This document shows, piece after piece, positions 32,929-34,035 of a stretch of 34,035 bases of DNA. Numbering within the stretch: the first letter of the stretch is position 1; the number at the start of each line of letters is the position of its first letter. Under the pieces are notes generated by a model, which did no database searches, was not told the origin of the DNA, and saw nothing but the letters and a program-made list of their open reading frames with translations. This DNA comes from Acidobacteriaceae bacterium. GTDB lineage: Bacteria > Acidobacteriota > Terriglobia > Terriglobales > Acidobacteriaceae. The position numbers and the translations under genes are program-made. The stretch is from NCBI GenBank assembly GCA_030037545.1, contig JASHRF010000075.1, positions 1 through 34,035 on the forward strand. Reading direction: 5' to 3'.

Positions 32929-34008
32929 CTATTCGCTGCTTGGAGCCCTCGCCGGCGTGGCGGTTGCCTCCAGGCCGAGCGGCTCGGTGAGCGTGAAATC
33001 CAGGATGGTGCCGGCGTCGAGCTTGGCCTGTGGGTGGTCCAGGAGAAGGTGAACGGTGACGGCGCTGGCGCCGACGATGGTGCCTGCCAGAGCGCCTGCT
33101 GGACCACCCAGCGCCGCGCCGGCAACCGCGCCCACGCCCACTCCGCCCCCGTACTCAATCTCATCCTTCCTGGCGCGCGAGCCCGGAGCTACAGTTCCCT
33201 CGCTGCTCACCCGTGTGTCCGAGTCCGGCGTGGCAGTAAGCTGCGCATACAGGCGATAGTGCGAGCCGCCGGGCAAAATCACGGTTTCAGGCCGCAACAG
33301 CATCGAGCCGTGGCCGGCAAAATGGCCGGTGGAGACGTGCCCGACGGTTCCATCGATCTCCGCTCCGGCGGGAATCAGAATCTGGTTGCCGCGGAACACA
33401 TCGGAAGCCACACGGGCGCGGAAGGTGTCGCCATCCTGACTGTAAGCGGTGGAAAGGCGATCCAGCAGGCGGACGCGAATCATGGTTCCCTCGCTCAGCG
33501 TTCCAGCCGGCAGCGGAGCAGGATGCACGATGTCGCCATCAGAATCGGCGGATTCGGCAGACTCGGCGCGCTCGTTCAGCGCCGGCTGGTTTGGCGCATC
33601 GGGTTCCACCTGCACGATACCGTCATCCGTGCCATCGGCTGCATCTGCCGCGGCGTTCGGCGTCGCTGTCCCGTTCGGAGCTCCTGCCGCATCGGGTGCT
33701 GGTGCCTCATCGGGCGCCGACGTCGCATCCGGCCCCGTCACAATGTCGGGCACTGTCTGCAGGCCAGGCGCTGCCGCCGCGCCTGGCGCAGCGGCCTGGG
33801 GCTGGGCCGATGCAGCGTTCATGGGCTTTCCTGGCGCCGGCTTGGCCGGCGGCTGCGGCGCGGGGGTGGTAATGGTGGAATCCGGAGGAGGATTGGATGT
33901 GCCCTCATACGGGTTGGGCGCGTTGGTTTGCTGCGCGGCCAGTGCGGCAGCGGTTGAGAGCAATAAGGCGCACACAAAAACCTGCAATGCAGAGGCAGAG
34001 CGGCTCAT
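32929..34008 (-). CDS. exported protein with TrbI-like domain and glycine zipper
   Basis: A 359-residue protein. A signal peptide (1-25, ALA-AQ) is followed by a long Ala/Pro-rich, disordered region (26-165). A beta-rich domain (166-270) then follows, with LSEGTMIRVRLLDRLSTAYS, GDTFRARVASDVFRGNQILI and PAGAEIDGTVGHV. This pattern, a start of the type L-x-E-G-T plus PAGxxxxGxV, resembles the C-terminal beta-barrel of TrbI/VirB10 proteins, but here without a conjugation context. A glycine-zipper segment (GGGVGVGAVAGAALGGPAGA, about 290-310) may insert in or associate with the outer membrane. GGGAGG stands 5 to 6 bases before the ATG at 34008. The function is unknown, and a cell-envelope role is likely. 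Confidence 0.75.
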   Translation of the reverse strand: MSRSASALQVFVCALLLSTAAALAAQQTNAPNPYEGTSNPPPDSTITTPAPQPPAKPAPGKPMNAASAQPQAAAPGAAAAPGLQTVPDIVTGPDATSAPDEAPAPDAAGAPNGTATPNAAADAADGTDDGIVQVEPDAPNQPALNERAESAESADSDGDIVHPAPLPAGTLSEGTMIRVRLLDRLSTAYSQDGDTFRARVASDVFRGNQILIPAGAEIDGTVGHVSTGHFAGHGSMLLRPETVILPGGSHYRLYAQLTATPDSDTRVSSEGTVAPGSRARKDEIEYGGGVGVGAVAGAALGGPAGALAGTIVGASAVTVHLLLDHPQAKLDAGTILDFTLTEPLGLEATATPARAPSSE

Positions 34009-34035
34009 CCTAACCTCCCTGGGCAGTATTTCCCA

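Noticed and set aside
1..34035. Search for tRNA, rRNA or replication origin signals
   Set aside because: No cloverleaf with a CCA end, conserved rRNA segments or DnaA-box clusters were recognised by eye.

Overview
The window is about 34 kb of GC-rich bacterial DNA with no rRNA, tRNA or CRISPR array that I could see. The gene families point to an acidobacterium (class Terriglobia or close). These include a cysteine-rich CcmH variant next to CcmF, DUF4149 and DinB proteins, a very long GH13 enzyme starting with an MEFHIAR-type segment, many REP-like palindromes ending in GGGCTTTAGCCCCTG, and REP-associated transposase debris. This assignment rests on family recall, not on a marker gene.

Layout. 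1-2.2 kb: HtpX membrane protease, a DUF4149 membrane protein and a DinB protein. 2.2-3.8 kb: a translationally coupled pair on the minus strand, an alpha/beta hydrolase and a membrane protein of unknown function. 4.2-6.0 kb: a LytS-type sensor kinase preceded by a GNAT acetyltransferase. 6.0-6.7 kb: a HicA-HicB toxin-antitoxin pair. 6.9-7.3 kb: a decayed REP-associated transposase element with long perfect inverted repeats. 7.8-9.8 kb: uvrB, whose -10 box lies so close to the ATG that a leaderless mRNA is likely. 10-10.7 kb: a secreted LolA-like protein. 11.1-15.9 kb: a cytochrome c maturation cluster (ccmF, ccmH-like, a CcmI-like membrane/coiled-coil protein, then a carboxypeptidase-regulatory-domain protein), with a CRP/FNR-type palindrome upstream. 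16-19.2 kb: an accessory stretch with a transposase fragment, a stand-alone HEMYH zinc peptidase resembling the M91 effector family, a probably truncated secreted protein, a periplasmic double aspartyl protease and a REP array. 19.2-23.5 kb, minus strand: a 59-residue zinc-ribbon protein with its own terminator, a secreted protein, a CAAX-protease-like protein that has lost its histidines, and accA. 23.6-28.2 kb, minus strand: a three-gene redox complex. 28.6-34 kb, minus strand: a giant GH13 alpha-amylase-like enzyme and a secreted TrbI-like/glycine-zipper protein.

The most interesting unit is the redox operon at 23623-28222. It encodes a NuoE/HoxE-like [2Fe-2S] subunit, a 1058-residue fusion of a NuoF/HoxF diaphorase to a GltD/NfnB-type FAD-NADPH module, and a HoxU-like iron-sulfur subunit. 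No hydrogenase, formate dehydrogenase or quinone-reducing subunit is adjacent. One polypeptide carries both an NADH/FMN site and a second flavin/NADPH site, joined by iron-sulfur clusters. This architecture suits an NADH/NADPH/ferredoxin transhydrogenase, possibly electron-bifurcating, like the Sporomusa-type Nfn as I recall it. That function is inference.
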